Assembly (NCBI GenBank): GCA_903813345.2
Contig: CAIIXF020000011.1
Span: 5,046,571 to 5,110,570, forward strand
Reading direction: 5' to 3'
DNA: 64,000 nucleotides
Source of the DNA: Owenia fusiformis
Taxonomy: Eukaryota; Annelida; Polychaeta; Sabellida; Oweniidae
Positions within the stretch are counted from its first letter, which is position 1. Every line of letters starts with the position of its first letter. The notes beneath the pieces were generated by a model, which did not search any database, was not told the origin of the DNA, and worked only from the letters and a program-made list of their open reading frames with translations. The position numbers were made by a program, and so were the translations under genes. Below are positions 1 through 11,159 of the stretch, piece by piece.

Positions 1-445
1 CTCAATTCTAAAGTCTAAAGTCAGATTTGAACTTCTGATAACTTGTAGATGATTTTTAAAAAAAAATTGTCAATTTGAAGCAAGTTGAAAAAAGACCCTT
101 TTGACTATGAAGGTCAGATCTCATATCTAAAGTCAGATATAAACTTCTGATGACTTGTAGATGATTTTGAAAAAAAATTGGTTAATTTGATTGAAAAAAA
201 ATTTGGTCAATTTGAAGCAAGTTGAAAACAGACCTTTTCGATCTTGAGAAGGTCAAATCTCAAATGTAAAGTCATATTTTAACTTCTGATAACTTGTACA
301 TGATTTTGAAAAAGAAAATTGGTCAATTTGAAGCAAGTTGAAAAAAGACCTTTCTTGACCTTGAAAAGGTCACTGAAGGTCAAATCTGAAATAAAAAGTG
401 AGATTTGAACCTCTGAAAACTTGTAGATGATTTTGAAAAAAACTG
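1..445. repeat. Tandem array of a ~110-140 bp repeat, four copies
   Basis: The phrase AACTTCTGATAACTTGTAGA and its variants recur near 30, 142, 281 and 408. Each is followed by an A-run, a TCAATTTGAAGCAAGTTGAA block and a GACCTT...GAAGGTCA block. The same unit occurs in inverted orientation in the intron at 45695-45935, so it is a dispersed satellite-like repeat. It has no coding capacity. The array is cut by the left window edge. Confidence 0.8.
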
Positions 446-794
446 AAGTAAGTCTAAACAGTATTTGTTAAGTTATTAGAAGTTTCGTTACATTACAATT
501 TGTTACAGATGCTAACCGCCGATCGCCGACCACCAACCGCCGTCAAAAAAAACGGAGACCATAACAATATGCACCCACTTTTTGGTGGTGAGATAAAAAT
601 GGCAGCCATTTTGAATTGAGTGGCCATATTGAAAGTTTATTCTCAAGCAGAGGTCCTACACAGTCATAAGGCATAAGCCTATAAAATTTGAATCAAATCC
701 GTCAAGCGGTATTTGAGTTATCGTCTGATACATGAACGGACGGACGAACAGAAGGCTTCTCTATATCCCCTCGAATTTTGTTCCGTGGGATAAC
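446..794. other. Non-coding stretch, nothing firm
   Basis: I see no gene here. It contains one AAAATGGCAGCCATTTTG motif near 598, a word that recurs in many repeats of this window. Short ORFs here have no recognisable product. Confidence 0.5.
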
Positions 795-1004
795 AAAGGA
801 AATTTTTAAAAAATTTTCCATAATATTGGAAGGCTTTAAATTATTCAATTGCAATTCAGTACATGTGTGTAGGCACACACACTGAAGGTGGGTCATTCAT
901 TTAACCAATAGAAATGCAACACATTTGTCTGTCTGAACGGAGGTGAAACCAACATCATTTCAGAGAAATTAATAAAATAAACATTATGAAACACAATATA
1001 AATA
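795..1004 (+). pseudogene. Remnant of a third fibrinogen-gene promoter copy
   Basis: The block with TTTCCATAATATTGGAAG, then ACCAATAGAAATGCAACACA, CTGTCTGTCTG and AACACAATATAAATA matches, in the same order, the sequence just upstream of exon 1 in both intact fibrinogen-domain genes (about 3440-3630 and 10890-11078). It ends in the same TATAAATA word at 997-1004 and is cut off there by a mariner-like insertion. No signal-peptide exon follows, so this is a promoter fragment from a decayed third unit of the cluster. Confidence 0.7.
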
Positions 1005-1680
1005 CAGGGTGTGCCAACAAATTTTGCAACTTTTTCAAAAGGCTAGAAAAGTATCATAACTTTAAGGTATTAACATAAAAATTGATTTATAGAAAATTTA
1101 AGATAGGCATATTTTACCATTCAAATATTTAAGCTAATACTGAATTTTTTTGACAGTTCTTTGAATATCAGTGGTAAATTATTCATGTGTCCGAGATTTA
1201 CTGCTTTTCCAAGAAAATGTGACTTTTTATGTGATTAGCAATAACACATCCATTATGTTCACTAAATCTGCTACAATCTCTGAATCTGTTTATTCAATAT
1301 CTAGTACAGTTTTATATCAGTATCTACTCACTATGGTATTATGTTATACTCTATTAATTATTTATTATTTATTAATCACATGTTCCAAATCCACCTTTTA
1401 CCTTCACTATCGCTCCCAGCCATCGGGCAAGGGTCACTTTGGACTGGAGGAGGATACCTCTAGATTTATCAGTCCTGATGAATTGCTGCCCAGTACACCA
1501 GATGCCAACCCCTGTGACTATCTCACATGGGGGCATTTGGTGCAGTTTATTGCAGTTATTGGTAATCCCCACAGAACCTATTCATCAACTAAAAGAAGTT
1601 CTGCAGGAGAATTGGAACGAACTACCACAAAATCGCTGGATGGCGTCATTGCAGTCCGTGAATTGACTTTGTGAATTGAC
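1005..1680 (+). mobile_element. Decayed mariner-like (Tc1/mariner) transposon fragment
   Basis: The left end starts CAGGGTGTGCCAACAAA directly after a TA dinucleotide, as in mariner-type elements. Between about 1400 and 1666 a degraded transposase C-terminus is readable: LEEDTSRFIS, then PSTPDANPCDYLTWG (equivalent to the family's SPDLNP-DY motif that carries the third catalytic Asp), then in another frame HQLKEVLQENWNELPQNRW. At least one frameshift separates these two parts, and the upstream region has no transposase-like reading. I could not place the right terminus. It inserted at the TA ending the TATA word of the promoter remnant. Confidence 0.6.
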
Positions 1681-1834
1681 ATAGATGAGCCCATGTCAAT
1701 GAAAATATTCACTTCTCGTTTATTCATGTATTCATGTACCCATTTTGGTAATTTCAGGTTAAAACCAAGTCAATATCTAAATGCATTTTGTCAATGACTT
1801 AAGTACATACTTAAATACTTGTACCTTTAAAGAT

Positions 1835-2025
1835 GGAGAAAATATTTTTATTATTTTTTAATTCAATATTATAATCAAACTTATTTTAAAGAGAATTTTA
1901 AGGAGAAAATATTTGTATTATTTTTAATTTAATATTATAATCAAACTCATTTTAAAGAGAATTTTAAGGAGAAAATATATGTATTATTTTAAAATTCAAT
2001 ATCATAATCAAACTCATTTAAAAAA
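1835..2025. repeat. AT-rich tandem repeat, ~66 bp x 3
   Basis: GGAGAAAATAT starts near 1835, 1902 and 1968. Each is followed by an AT-rich block ending ATAATCAAACTCATTTTAAA. Nothing suggests coding. Confidence 0.75.
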
Positions 2026-2039
2026 GGATTTATTTAATC

Positions 2040-2335
2040 TTTTGGCATGAAATCGCAGAATCTGAATTAGCGTTCATAATAGCTGTCATGAATGTATTAA
2101 TAATTCTAAAGCTGCTGGAGACATGTCTGTAGCAGCATTATGTACAAAAACTCAGTTCAATAGATGACGGTAAGTGATTTAAACTTATAGCCTGGGGGGG
2201 GGCCATACCCAATAATAAAAATAAAACCATAGATAGAAGAAAAAAAGAGCTTTAGAATGCAAATTTTTATTTGAAGCTTCTAACTCAGTCTTGAAGGAAG
2301 TTGCATCAATTTTTGTAAAATTCAAATAAAATATC
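2040..2335. repeat. Two dispersed repeat segments of mobile-element origin
   Basis: 2075-2190 resembles 30765-30900, inside the non-autonomous element at 28855-32238 (shared GTCATGAATGTA and GCAGCATTATG words). 2235-2330 (AAAGAGCTTTAGAATGC, TTTGAAGCTTCTA, GAAGTTGCATCAATTTTTG) resembles 40620-40700 and 63600-63685. These are probably fragments of MITEs or of one old element. The rest of 1680-2604 holds nothing I can name. Confidence 0.55.
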
Positions 2336-2729
2336 TTGTTTGTATTTGTTTTAGTAGTGAAACTTTGTCAACTTTTACACTGAACAAACTTTAATTGTGC
2401 AAACCTTCTTTTATCAAACTTGTCTGGTAATGTCGATAATGTCATTATTGCAGTTATATGATTATTTTTATAAAACAAGTTGCATCGCTCAATACATGAA
2501 ACACGCAGTTGGCCTTTACGTGTACGTACTTCGCTCAGCTGTGTCAACGACAAAGGTATACAGTCGTGATGGAAAATAATTTAATTGCTTCATAATATCG
2601 CTTCAAATAAAATAGCACAAATAACACAACCCTATGTAAAGGTTAACCAACTTGTACCTAAAGGTCATTGTCTGTTGTCCTGTTATTTTCTAAAGGACAC
2701 CTAAAATTTACCAATATAGTTCTGTGGTG

Positions 2730-2790
2730 GAAATTTTCTATGATGCAGCAGTCCTGGGTTCAATCCCAAGTTCAGGCAAATTTGCTTGTT
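2730..2790 (+). repeat. tRNA-like (SINE or tRNA remnant) box
   Basis: CCTGGGTTCAATCCCAAG followed by TTCAGGC has the shape of a tRNA T-arm with a B box and acceptor tail. The same segment is at 10548-10610, with a better paired CCAG. The 5' half is not a convincing tRNA, so a tRNA-derived SINE tail is the likelier reading. Confidence 0.4.
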
Positions 2791-2804
2791 GCGAATTAAG
2801 AAAT

Positions 2805-3107
2805 GAAGTCAATGAAAAATTAATTGAGATTTCAGCTCACTTCACTAGTCAAGCTTTTAAAGCTCTTGATCAAGATCTTTTTAATAACTAGGGTAAAGAA
2901 TTGAGGTAGAGGGTGGGGCAAGCAGAGTAAACACAGTAATACATTCCATATTATTGCAAATGTTCAGTGTATTTTCCTAATCAATCAATATTTTTGTCAA
3001 ATTAGTTACAATTGCCGCTAATATTATCTAATAACCTTGGCAATTTTTCTTATGTACACATTTGATGATTGAACGAAATAAACTGGAATATTAAAAAAAA
3101 AAATTAA
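2805..3107 (+). mobile_element. 5'-truncated non-LTR (LINE) 3' end
   Basis: The insertion reads NEKLIEISAHFTSQAF then a stop, matching the C-terminus of the LINE fragment at 24646-25323 (NEKLIELMSHFVNQSL). A 3' UTR follows with ATTGCCGCTAA...TTGGCAAT and a poly(A) run. It is flanked by AATTAAGAAAT copies (GCGAATTAAGAAAT at 2791-2804 and again at 3133-3146). Unit 2 has an uninterrupted sequence at the matching place (10621-10640), confirming the insertion. Confidence 0.75.
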
Positions 3108-3204
3108 AAAAATTAAGAAATTACACAAAGTTGCGAATTAAGAAATTACACAAAATTTTATTTTAGGAAATTTTTCTCAATTGTAATTTTCCTCTTAAAC
3201 CAAC

Positions 3205-3363
3205 AAATAAACGTAAAATGACTGTTGTTTGTGGATGTCAACCAACAAACAAGTGTAAAATGACTGTTGTTTGTGGATGTCAACCAACAAACAAGTGTAA
3301 AATGACTGTTGTTTGTGGATGTCAACCAACAAACAAATGTAAAATGACTGTTGTTTGTGGATA
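3205..3363. repeat. 42-bp minisatellite, four copies
   Basis: Four copies of a 42-bp unit carry AAATGACTGTTGTTTGTGGA. The unit length is a multiple of three, so several frames stay open on both strands by chance. Unit 2 has three copies at 10699-10815. It lies about 260 bp upstream of the TATA word of the lectin gene. Confidence 0.85.
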
Positions 3364-3621
3364 GAGGAGCATGATTCACACATTAAAATATAAAAAAAAA
3401 TATCAAGGGAAAGGCCTAAAAAGCAAGAAAATGTTAAGAAAAATTTCCATAATATTGGAAGACTCAATTATAATTAAGTACATGTGTGAAGGCACATGTA
3501 GTGAAGGTGCGTCGCAAATTCAACCAATAGAAATGCAACACATCTGTCTGTCTGGCGGAGGTAAAACCAACATCACATCAGCAAAATAAATAAAACAAAA
3601 TAAACATTATGTTAAACACAA

Positions 3622-3629
3622 TATAAATA
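3622..3629 (+). promoter_or_regulatory. TATA box of fibrinogen-domain gene 1
   Basis: TATAAATA sits 83 bp before the start codon at 3712, in a block conserved in all three copies of this promoter (997-1004, 3622-3629, 11070-11077). A CCAAT motif (ACCAATAGAAATG) lies about 100 bp further upstream. Transcription probably starts 25-35 bp downstream of the TATA word. Confidence 0.6.
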
Positions 3630-3711
3630 CATGTACACGGTTTGAAGAGATCATAACTTTGTTCCGGACAAGTACAAAGCTCAACATAAAATTTTAACAA
3701 GAATACGAAAG

Positions 3712-6599
3712 ATGAGAATGAATAATTCTATTGGAAAACTGTTCTTGACAGTATCATTGATGTTTAACATCATCCAGGGTGAGTAGAGATTTACTTTATG
3801 TTTATTATTCTTGTTTATTCATAAATAAATAAAATATCATCCAATCTCATGCTGACTAATGTACTAATTATAAAATATCATGAAAAATGTACACAATTTA
3901 AAATTCTTTGTAAAACAATGATGAATGCAAATCAATGCACCAAATTAAGTAGGCTATTCAACTTTTTTTTATTTTAAAGCATTTTCTTTCTAACAATAAT
4001 TGAAGATATTTTCTCACGGTCAAATCAGTGAATTTGATTTTTATCTCAAGCCAGCTTAAGCCCTTAACAATGAAAAGTACATTGTAAACAGTTTTGTATC
4101 CAGCATACAATCAGGCTGTTACACCCCAGTCACATTTGTCGTACGGAGGCCATGCGTCAACCGCAGATCAATTAAATCAGTGAATTTCTGCGGTGAGCGT
4201 ATAAAAACTACGCTCGCCTTGCGGCCTCCGTACGGCGTATCCAGTTTTTTACAGGCCAAAGGGTCACCGTAGAAATTATAACTCGGAGTTATAATATTTG
4301 TTCATTTCTGAGGTCCCCGTAGAAATCAACTGGCTCAACAAGATTGAATCATTATTTTTCAATATTTCACGATCACTTTTCATTTGATATTACATCCTAG
4401 CACTATGAATAACATTTACAAATTGTCCTGATGTAAATAAAATGAAAAAAGTATTATTTATCAACAGAAATTTAAAATTCACCGTGCGGCTGCCGTGGGA
4501 AATGTGACTGCAAAAGTATGAGAGCACAGAAATTCTACGGCGAGCGTAGAAAAGTTTCTGGCCGCAGAAATGATAGACCACACGACGGCCGTGGGAAATG
4601 TGACTGGGGTGTTAGTTACACAAGTGGATATGATCCACTGTTATATCCAAAATGATGTAGTTTTGTGTTTTAATATTATTTACATCAACAGGAATACGTT
4701 CTGTTCAATTCACAACAAGCAGTTCTAGGGGGTATCACAAAATAATGTAGTTTTATGTTTTTATCTGTTAACTAGTAGTATTCATCATCAATGTTCCTTT
4801 TCCAGACAACAATGCCGAAGGTGGAACCTGTGGTCAGAAGTTAAGCCAGAAGAAAGATTTGTGGGAAATTAGAGATACCATTACAGGAGATGTCATTACA
4901 CTGAAAGAAGAGGTTTCAAACTTGAGAGAAGAGGTTTCAAAGCTGAAAAACGTAGTTTCAACTTGTGTGAATAAACCTGATGTAAAGTGTGACAATGCAG
5001 AGTTAAAAGATGATATACAGAAAATAAGAAATGATTTGCAGATGTTACTTAGTGCAAGTGAGTGTTTGAAATAATTTTTGTAAGGGCAGCTGTGATTTAT
5101 GTTACCACACTTGCAGATCCCGGGGGGGGGGACTTCACTCTTCACTCATTTTAAACCTAATATGGACCTGAGAAAATATGCCTTATTATGAGAAATGACC
5201 ATATGGTAGCTAAAATCTTCATAAAGGTCCTAACTGTTTTGCAAATAAGGACTTTGCAATTTCCGTGAAGCCTCATATAAATTTGCCATGGACTTTCTAT
5301 TGGTAACTAAGCCAATATTATGACCAATAAACTATGGTAATCAATTATGACTGTTTCCTTATCGACAATATTAATGCAAAGTTTCATTGTACAGACTTTA
5401 CCTACATGTATTAGGCTACATGTATATATAATGCACATCATACCACAAAATAATTTAGATCAAATATAAAGTCAATACTGTAAATTGCTTTAATTTGATG
5501 GCCGTTTTAATTTGGTGGATTTGGCGGATGGATAGAAACCACCAAATTAAGTCTCCAACAATTTTTTTAAAATGAAATTCCCAGGATTTTTGTCCAATGC
5601 CTTTTTGTTCGACAAAACTTTGATGAAAATCTGAAATGAATGATGGATAAAATGGATAAACGCTGTGAAGTAAGTAATACGATTGATGATGGTCAATCAG
5701 CCAAATTATATAGCAGCCAAAATTTCAAAATTTGCCAAAATCCGCCAAATTAAACAGTGCCAAATTAAAGCAATTTACAGTATTTGTATACTAGTATGCT
5801 CCTTTTCTGTTTTAAGCTACTTCTTCCAAGAACTCTCATCAGATTGGTCAACTAGCTATTGTACAATATAGTAATGATCAACAAATGCATGCCATTATAC
5901 CAAATACTAGATAAAAATAAATCAAAAGTCAGCTTTGCCTCTCTTTTGTTTTAAGCTACTGTAGGGGTACCAGACTGTGAAAATCAACTCGATGGCAGGG
6001 TAAATATCAGAGCTACAGACAGAGTCTTCAAAACGCAATGTCTCAACGGTTGGCTTGTTTTCGCCAGGAGGTTTGATGGATCAGTTGACTTTTATAGGAA
6101 CTGGACAGATTACAAAAATGGATTCGGGCACACTGACGGTGAATATTTCTTAGGATTTAATCAAATATTATCAGTTTTGAAGCAGGGGAGTTACAAACTT
6201 CGTATAGAACTCACTACTTGGCCGGATCAAGGGAATGTCACAAAGTATGCAGAATATAGTACGTTTGATCTGGCAGGAGAGAGTGAACAATTCAGAATCA
6301 CTGTGTTGGGATACTCTGGAACAGCGGGTAATAGCATGTATTACCACAACTACGCGAAGTTTAGTACGAGGGACAAAGAGCATGATACATGGAGTGGTAA
6401 CTGTGCAACTATGTGGTTGGGAGCATGGTGGTATAAAGGTTGTTTGATTACAAATCCTTTTGGACCATACATGTCTTCATCACAATGTGATGTGGCTGCT
6501 CAATGCATGTATTGGGGTAATTGGCCAGAAAATATTGGTGGTCCATATAATAGGAACTACTCATTTAGAAAAATGAGGATGATGATAAGAAGAGTTTGA
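3712..6599 (+). CDS. Secreted coiled-coil fibrinogen-domain lectin, copy 1
   Basis: Predicted exons are 3712-3778, 4806-5057 and 5956-6599 (about 320 aa), all joined in phase 1 at GTGAGT donors. Exon 1 encodes a signal peptide starting MRMNNSIGKLFLTVSLMF. Exon 2 encodes a heptad-rich coiled coil (LKEEVSNLREEVSKLK) likely to drive oligomerisation. Exon 3 encodes a fibrinogen C-terminal domain: WLVFARRFDGSVDFYRNW, GFG, GEYFLGF, YKLRIEL and the calcium-loop region with DTWSGNCA, then AWWYKGC. Known relatives are ficolins, tachylectins and FREPs, secreted pattern-recognition proteins. The C-terminal subdomain around CMYWGNWP is divergent. The start is the first ATG after the TATA box. Exon 3 has two in-frame acceptors (exon start 5956 or 5965). 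The gene lies antisense within the VPS13D locus. An immune role is inferred from the family. Confidence 0.85.
4122..4611. mobile_element. CACTA-like MITE with proven 3-bp target duplication
   Basis: The inverted ends CACCCCAGTCACATTT and AAATGTGACTGGGGTG are flanked by TTA on both sides (4119-4121, 4612-4614). Unit 2 keeps the empty site (GGCTGTTAGTTACACAAG near 11553), which fixes the boundaries. Inside there are further inverted GTACGGAGGCC and GGCCTCCGTACG words. CAC ends and a 3-bp duplication fit the CACTA/EnSpm group. It has no ORF, so it is non-autonomous. Confidence 0.8.
5478..5780. mobile_element. TA-flanked MITE in intron 2 of lectin gene 1
   Basis: The ends CTGTAAATTGCTTTAATTTG and CAAATTAAAGCAATTTACAG are perfect inverted repeats flanked by TA, with inner inverted GGCGGA/TCCGCC words. 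A Tc1/mariner-type MITE is likely. The same element lies at 12782-13088, so it was present before the unit duplicated. Confidence 0.8.
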
Positions 6600-6983
6600 G
6601 TTTGATTTTATTCCATGAATAAACATTTCTGTAAAATACTAACAAAACAAATATTTTCTTTTAAAATCAACTTTCAAATACAATATAAGCAAAAATACCT
6701 GTGCATGATCTTACTATCATACAAAATCCTGTGTTAAATCCTCGGTATATAACCAATTTCAACTATAAATAAGTACTAGTATATGTAATAAATATTGATA
6801 ATTGAAGACATTTAGAGAGTTGGTTCATACTCTGTATACCTCATGGATGGAATAGATTTCTATCGAACAAGCAACATTATTGGAAATTAGAACTCGAACA
6901 TTATCAGAAAATTCAGAATTCCCCAAATCAAGTGATTTTGGTTCAACAATGGGGAAATATTGCCCTTTCTCTGTTGTTAAAAA
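6600..6983. other. 3' flank of lectin gene 1
   Basis: An AATAAA word near 6618 can serve as the poly(A) signal 20 bp after the stop codon. The rest up to the GACCCC repeat is conserved with unit 2 but holds no gene. Confidence 0.5.
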
Positions 6984-7048
6984 GACCCCTGACCATGACT
7001 AAAAAAAAAACCCTGACCATGACTAAAAAAGACCCCTGACCACGACTA
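6984..7048. repeat. Short GACCCCTGACC minisatellite, three copies
   Basis: GACCCCTGACCACGACTAAA and variants occur three times here and seven times in unit 2 (14294-14450). The array has therefore changed in length since the duplication. Confidence 0.85.
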
Positions 7049-7395
7049 AATATACCATCAAAGGGACAATACATGACTCTGTGTTATTCCAATTGACTCT
7101 GGCCTAGTGTAAAGAAAGTAGTTAAAAAATCAAGTTATCATTCTATTTTCAATATTGACAACCAAAACCCCTGTACAAACCTTATCTTTGAAATATTCAC
7201 TTACATATATGTCACATAATTGACCATTAACTAAGGGATGATCTAGTGGGGCAAAAAGCTACCGAAGCCTAAAATGTCCTCTACAGTCCTTATTGTAGCC
7301 TTGCCACAATACTGTGTATCCCCCCCCCCTCAAATACTTCACACAGTGTTGAAGTTGAGGTATGGGGATACAGTCTTGAAGCAAGATCCTTAGGT

Positions 7396-7663
7396 CACTG
7401 GCAGATTCAGGGGGGGACACAGGGGGAATGGGCCAATAAAAACATTTTTGGCCCAAAAATGTTGTAGGGCTTCAATTAGTGGGCCTTTTTGGGTATGACT
7501 TGGCCTTTTTGGGCCTTATTTTCTAATTTTAGACCAAACTATCTTAAAATTGAGCCTTAAATTTTCAAAATTTGGGTCCAATTTTTGGTTTTAAGGGCCA
7601 CAAAAAAATTTCTGGCTTGAAATTGAGCCCCCTGTCCCTTGTTGGTTTCTGGATCCTACAGTG
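7396..7663. mobile_element. CACTGGCGGATCC-type MITE, copy in unit 1
   Basis: Degenerate inverted ends CACTGGCAGATTCAGG and CTGGATCCTACAGTG enclose GGGCC-rich words such as TTGGGCCTTA. Relatives are at 14772-14997 (the paralogous insertion) and 61123-61380. CTAG follows the right end. Non-coding. Confidence 0.65.
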
Positions 7664-7689
7664 CTAGTTGCCCCTTTAACCTTTAAGGT

Positions 7690-10434
7690 CTAGACCCCTA
7701 GAGTAAGAAAATAGGTGATAGCATTGCAGCTAGCATTGGTAGCTTAATAGGTGTTATCACTCATTTTTCAAAATGGCCGCCGGTGCGCTTGCTACCAAAT
7801 AAAAGAAGTTATATCTAAGTATACTGAGAACCTAATTCTGGGTTTTAGGGGTCAATGATTTGAGTTATCTCTAAATCCAAGTCATCAAAACATTAATTCA
7901 TATGAAAATCTAAGATGGCCGCCAAATTTGGTTCAAAAACAAATATGTACTAATGATACAAGCTCAAAAACGTTTCAACATGATTTTCAAGAGTTTTAGA
8001 AGAGGTTTTAGAGTCTAAAGATTTTATTCATGTCTAAAGCTATGTCATCAAAGGATAACTTTATATTGAAATCCAAGATGGCCGCAAAATAGGTGCCAAA
8101 ACGAATATGTCATTACAGAATTGATATACATATAAGTTCAAGGAACAGATAAAAAGCAATTTTGTAGATAATGAAAGGGTTTAGGGGTCAAGGATTTCAT
8201 TTATGCCTCATTTAAGTCTAAGTCAGCAAAGAATTGCTTTATATGGAAATCCAAGATGGCCACCAAAATGAAAATGTAACTACATGTATTGATATAAGCT
8301 CAAAGAACAGATAAAAATTAATTTTTTGACCATGAAAGTGTTAGGGGATCAATGATTTTATTGTCTTTGTCACCGAAGAATAACTTGATGTGGAAATCGA
8401 AGATGGCTGCCAAAATGAATATGTTACTATTAATATATGTTCAAAGTGATTTTTGAGACCATGTCTAGGTTTCAATGGTCGAGAACTTTAATTAAGTCTA
8501 AAACTTAGTCATCAAATAATTCTTTTAAAATAATTCTTAACCAAAATGGCTGCCAAAAGAATAAGTAATTTTGGAATACATTTATTTGAATATCCAAGAT
8601 GGCCCTAATGGGATGTACCATCTCAATTGTACCCTCTTCATTGCAGCAATGAACTGGATTGTGAAAGCAGAAGAGTCCAAGTAAGGTGGTCTCAAAGTGA
8701 ATGATGACACAAAACATCCTTCTTGCCAAGCCTTTATGGATATCATCACTGTTATGCCCTAGTCATTCCCTGGAGCACAACGGATTCTAAGCTGCCTTGA
8801 GATGATGGCCAATTGGGCATGTATCTAGGGCAATCCAAGAAATCTTTTCAGCTGAGTGGTATACAAAGGCAGCTAATGTGCAATTATTCATACTATCCAT
8901 GATGAGATAATTGAATATCTAGGGAAATATTTTGATGAGTTTCTTTAAGATATCGAGAGCATCTGTGAGAACTAGAAAAATGAATGAAAGCTATTGACCT
9001 TAGCCATGTAGGGAGTTGGTTCAAAGTCACATGCTTTCAGTTTGGTGTTATTCTCCTATGACTTTTCCAACTATGTAACTTCCATTACAACAACAGAGGC
9101 TGAGGAGAAAGAGCAACATCAACAGAGTAAGAAGGGGTGACTTGCAAAGGTTACCTGGGAGTAGATAGGCAACTTTGGTTCCAATAATCTCAGACAAACA
9201 CACACCCAAAAAGGTTAATAAGTATTTTAGCACTCTGGGAATTAGCTCTTGACAATGGACCAAGTTAAATTTTGGTGTATCCCAAAAGCTCTAATTGACT
9301 CTAATTCCAAGAAAAAAAAGAGAAAAACAAAGAAAATGAAAAAACGAAGACAACACAAATGAGAAAACACAAATAAAACAAGAAAATTGAAAGGCAGCAA
9401 AGAAAATAACAAAGAAAACAAAAAACAAAGAAAAAAATGAAAACAACAAAGAGCACTGAAAAATATAGAGGTTATAACAGATAAAGAGAGAAATAAGCTA
9501 GAAAATAGGAAAAAACTTAACCAACAGCCAATTTGGCAGCCATCTTTGATTTTTATCAAGACAACAATTTAACAATTAAAGTAAAAAGAAAAAGTTTCAA
9601 TGGTAACTGAAATCCTCAATCCCTAGATCCTAGTTAACTAGTCAAGATACCACAATCACTTGCCAACATCCTCTGTTAATGCTTATAGATATACATGTAT
9701 GTACATGTAAATATTCATTTTGGCAGCCATTTTGGTGACCATTTTGGATTTTAATATGAGGAAGGGTTAAGATGACTTTGGTAAAGGGTAAATTGAAACC
9801 ATTTTCCCCTGAAACCTAGTTTCAGATATCTATTATGTACATTACTTTTCCAACTTTTCTATGTGCGTATAAATTCATTTTAGCAGCCATATGTTTGGCC
9901 ATTTTGGCAGGCATTTCAAGTTTCTATATGAAGGTGTTCTTTAATCACTTAGATTTATCCATGGAGGGAATCTGTATTAACCTCTAAAACCCTATCATGG
10001 TCTGCAAAAGCACTTTTTAACTGTTCTTTGAGTTTATATAAATAGTTTACATATTTTCATTTTGGCACTCATTTTGGTGGACATCTTGGAATTTCATATA
10101 AAGGATTTCTATTATTACTTACATTTAGACACAAATAAAATCCTCAGCCTCTAAAACCTATTTATGGTCTCCAAAGTCACTTTAAAACGTTCTTTGAGCT
10201 TTTTTTTAGCTTATATCAATAGTAACATATTTGTTTTGAGACCTATTTTGGTGGCCATCTTGGATTTCCATATAAAGCAATGTTTTGATGACTTAGATTT
10301 TGACATAAATGAAATCCTTGACCCCTAAAAACCCAAGAATAGACTTCAAAATCACTGTTTTGCCTCTCATTATACTAAGATATGATTTCTTTTATTTGGT
10401 AAAAAGCGCAATAGCAGCCATTTGTAAAATGCTT
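7690..10434. mobile_element. Foldback-like element: inverted arms of ~170-bp subrepeats
   Basis: Left arm 7740-8600 carries the word AAGATGGCCGCC (or close variants) near 7914, 8078, 8251 and 8401. The right arm, 9715-10434, carries the complement near 9720, 9890, 10065 and 10250. The outermost parts match as inverted repeats (ACCAAATAAAAGAAGTTATA near 7795, and its complement near 10388). A loop of about 1.1 kb (8600-9715) lacks an intact ORF; some short stretches there may be decayed coding sequence. The architecture resembles foldback transposons. It fills the gap between the two lectin units almost exactly. Confidence 0.7.
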
Positions 10435-10698
10435 AAAATAAAATAGCACAAATAACACAACCCTATGTAAAGGTTAACCAACTTGTACCTAAAGGTCATT
10501 GTCTGTTGTCCTGTTATTATCTAAAGGACACCTAAAATTTACCAATATAGTTCTGTGGTGGAAATTTTCTATGATGCAGCAGTCCTGGGTTCAATCCCCA
10601 GTTCAGGCGAAATAAATTTGCTTGTTGCAATTTAAGAAATTACACAAAATTTTATTTTTGGAAATTTTTCTCAATTGTAATGTTCCTCTTAAACCAAC

Positions 10699-10815
10699 AA
10701 ATAAACATAAAATGACTGTTGTTTGTGGATGTCAACCAACAAATAAATGTAAAATGACTGTTGTTTGTGGATGTCTACCAACAAATAAATGTAAAATGAC
10801 TGTTGTTTGTGGATA
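10699..10815. repeat. 42-bp minisatellite, three copies (unit 2)
   Basis: Same unit as 3205-3363, with three copies instead of four. It lies at the same distance class upstream of the lectin promoter. Confidence 0.85.
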
Positions 10816-11069
10816 GAGGAGCATGATTCACACCTCCAAATATAAAAATATCATGGGAAAGGCCTAAAAAGCAAGAAAATGTTAAGAAAAATTTCCATAA
10901 TATTGGAAGACTAAATTACAATTAAGTACATGTGTGTAAGCACAGACACTGAAGGTGCGTCGCAAATTCAACCAATAGAAATGCAACACATCTGTCTGTC
11001 TGGTGGAGGTAAAACCAACATCACATCAGCAAAATAAACAAAACAAAATAAACATTATATTAAACACAA

Positions 11070-11077
11070 TATAAATA
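11070..11077 (+). promoter_or_regulatory. TATA box of fibrinogen-domain gene 2
   Basis: TATAAATA lies 83 bp upstream of the start codon at 11160, the same spacing as in gene 1, inside the conserved promoter block. Confidence 0.6.
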
Positions 11078-11159
11078 CATGTACACGGTTAGAAGAGATC
11101 ATAACTTTTTTCAGGACAAGTACAAAGCTCAACATAAAATTTTAACAAGAATACGAAAA

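Larger units (their letters stand above)
2605..7682 (+). repeat. Segmental tandem duplication, unit 1
   Basis: The sequence from AAATAAAATAGCACAAATAA near 2605 to TGCCCCTTTAACCT near 7682 is collinear with 10435-15016. The shared content is a tRNA-like box, a 42-bp minisatellite, a TATA promoter, three exons, an intronic MITE, a GACCCCTGACC repeat and a terminal CACTGGC element. Unit 1 has its own insertions (a LINE fragment and a CACTA-like MITE) that unit 2 lacks, so these arrived after, or were lost since, the duplication. Confidence 0.9.

Noticed and set aside
3195-3467. 90-aa repetitive minus-strand ORF, and the plus-strand PTNKCKMTVVCG reading at 10622
   Set aside because: The 42-bp minisatellite keeps several frames open on both strands; there is no start context, domain or splice support.
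9242-9559. 105-aa Phe/Leu-rich minus-strand ORF resembling a membrane protein
   Set aside because: It is the antisense of an AAAGAAAA-rich loop in the foldback element; composition alone explains it.
8600-9715. Decayed transposase in the foldback loop
   Set aside because: Some short frames looked protein-like, but no motif survived reading in three frames.
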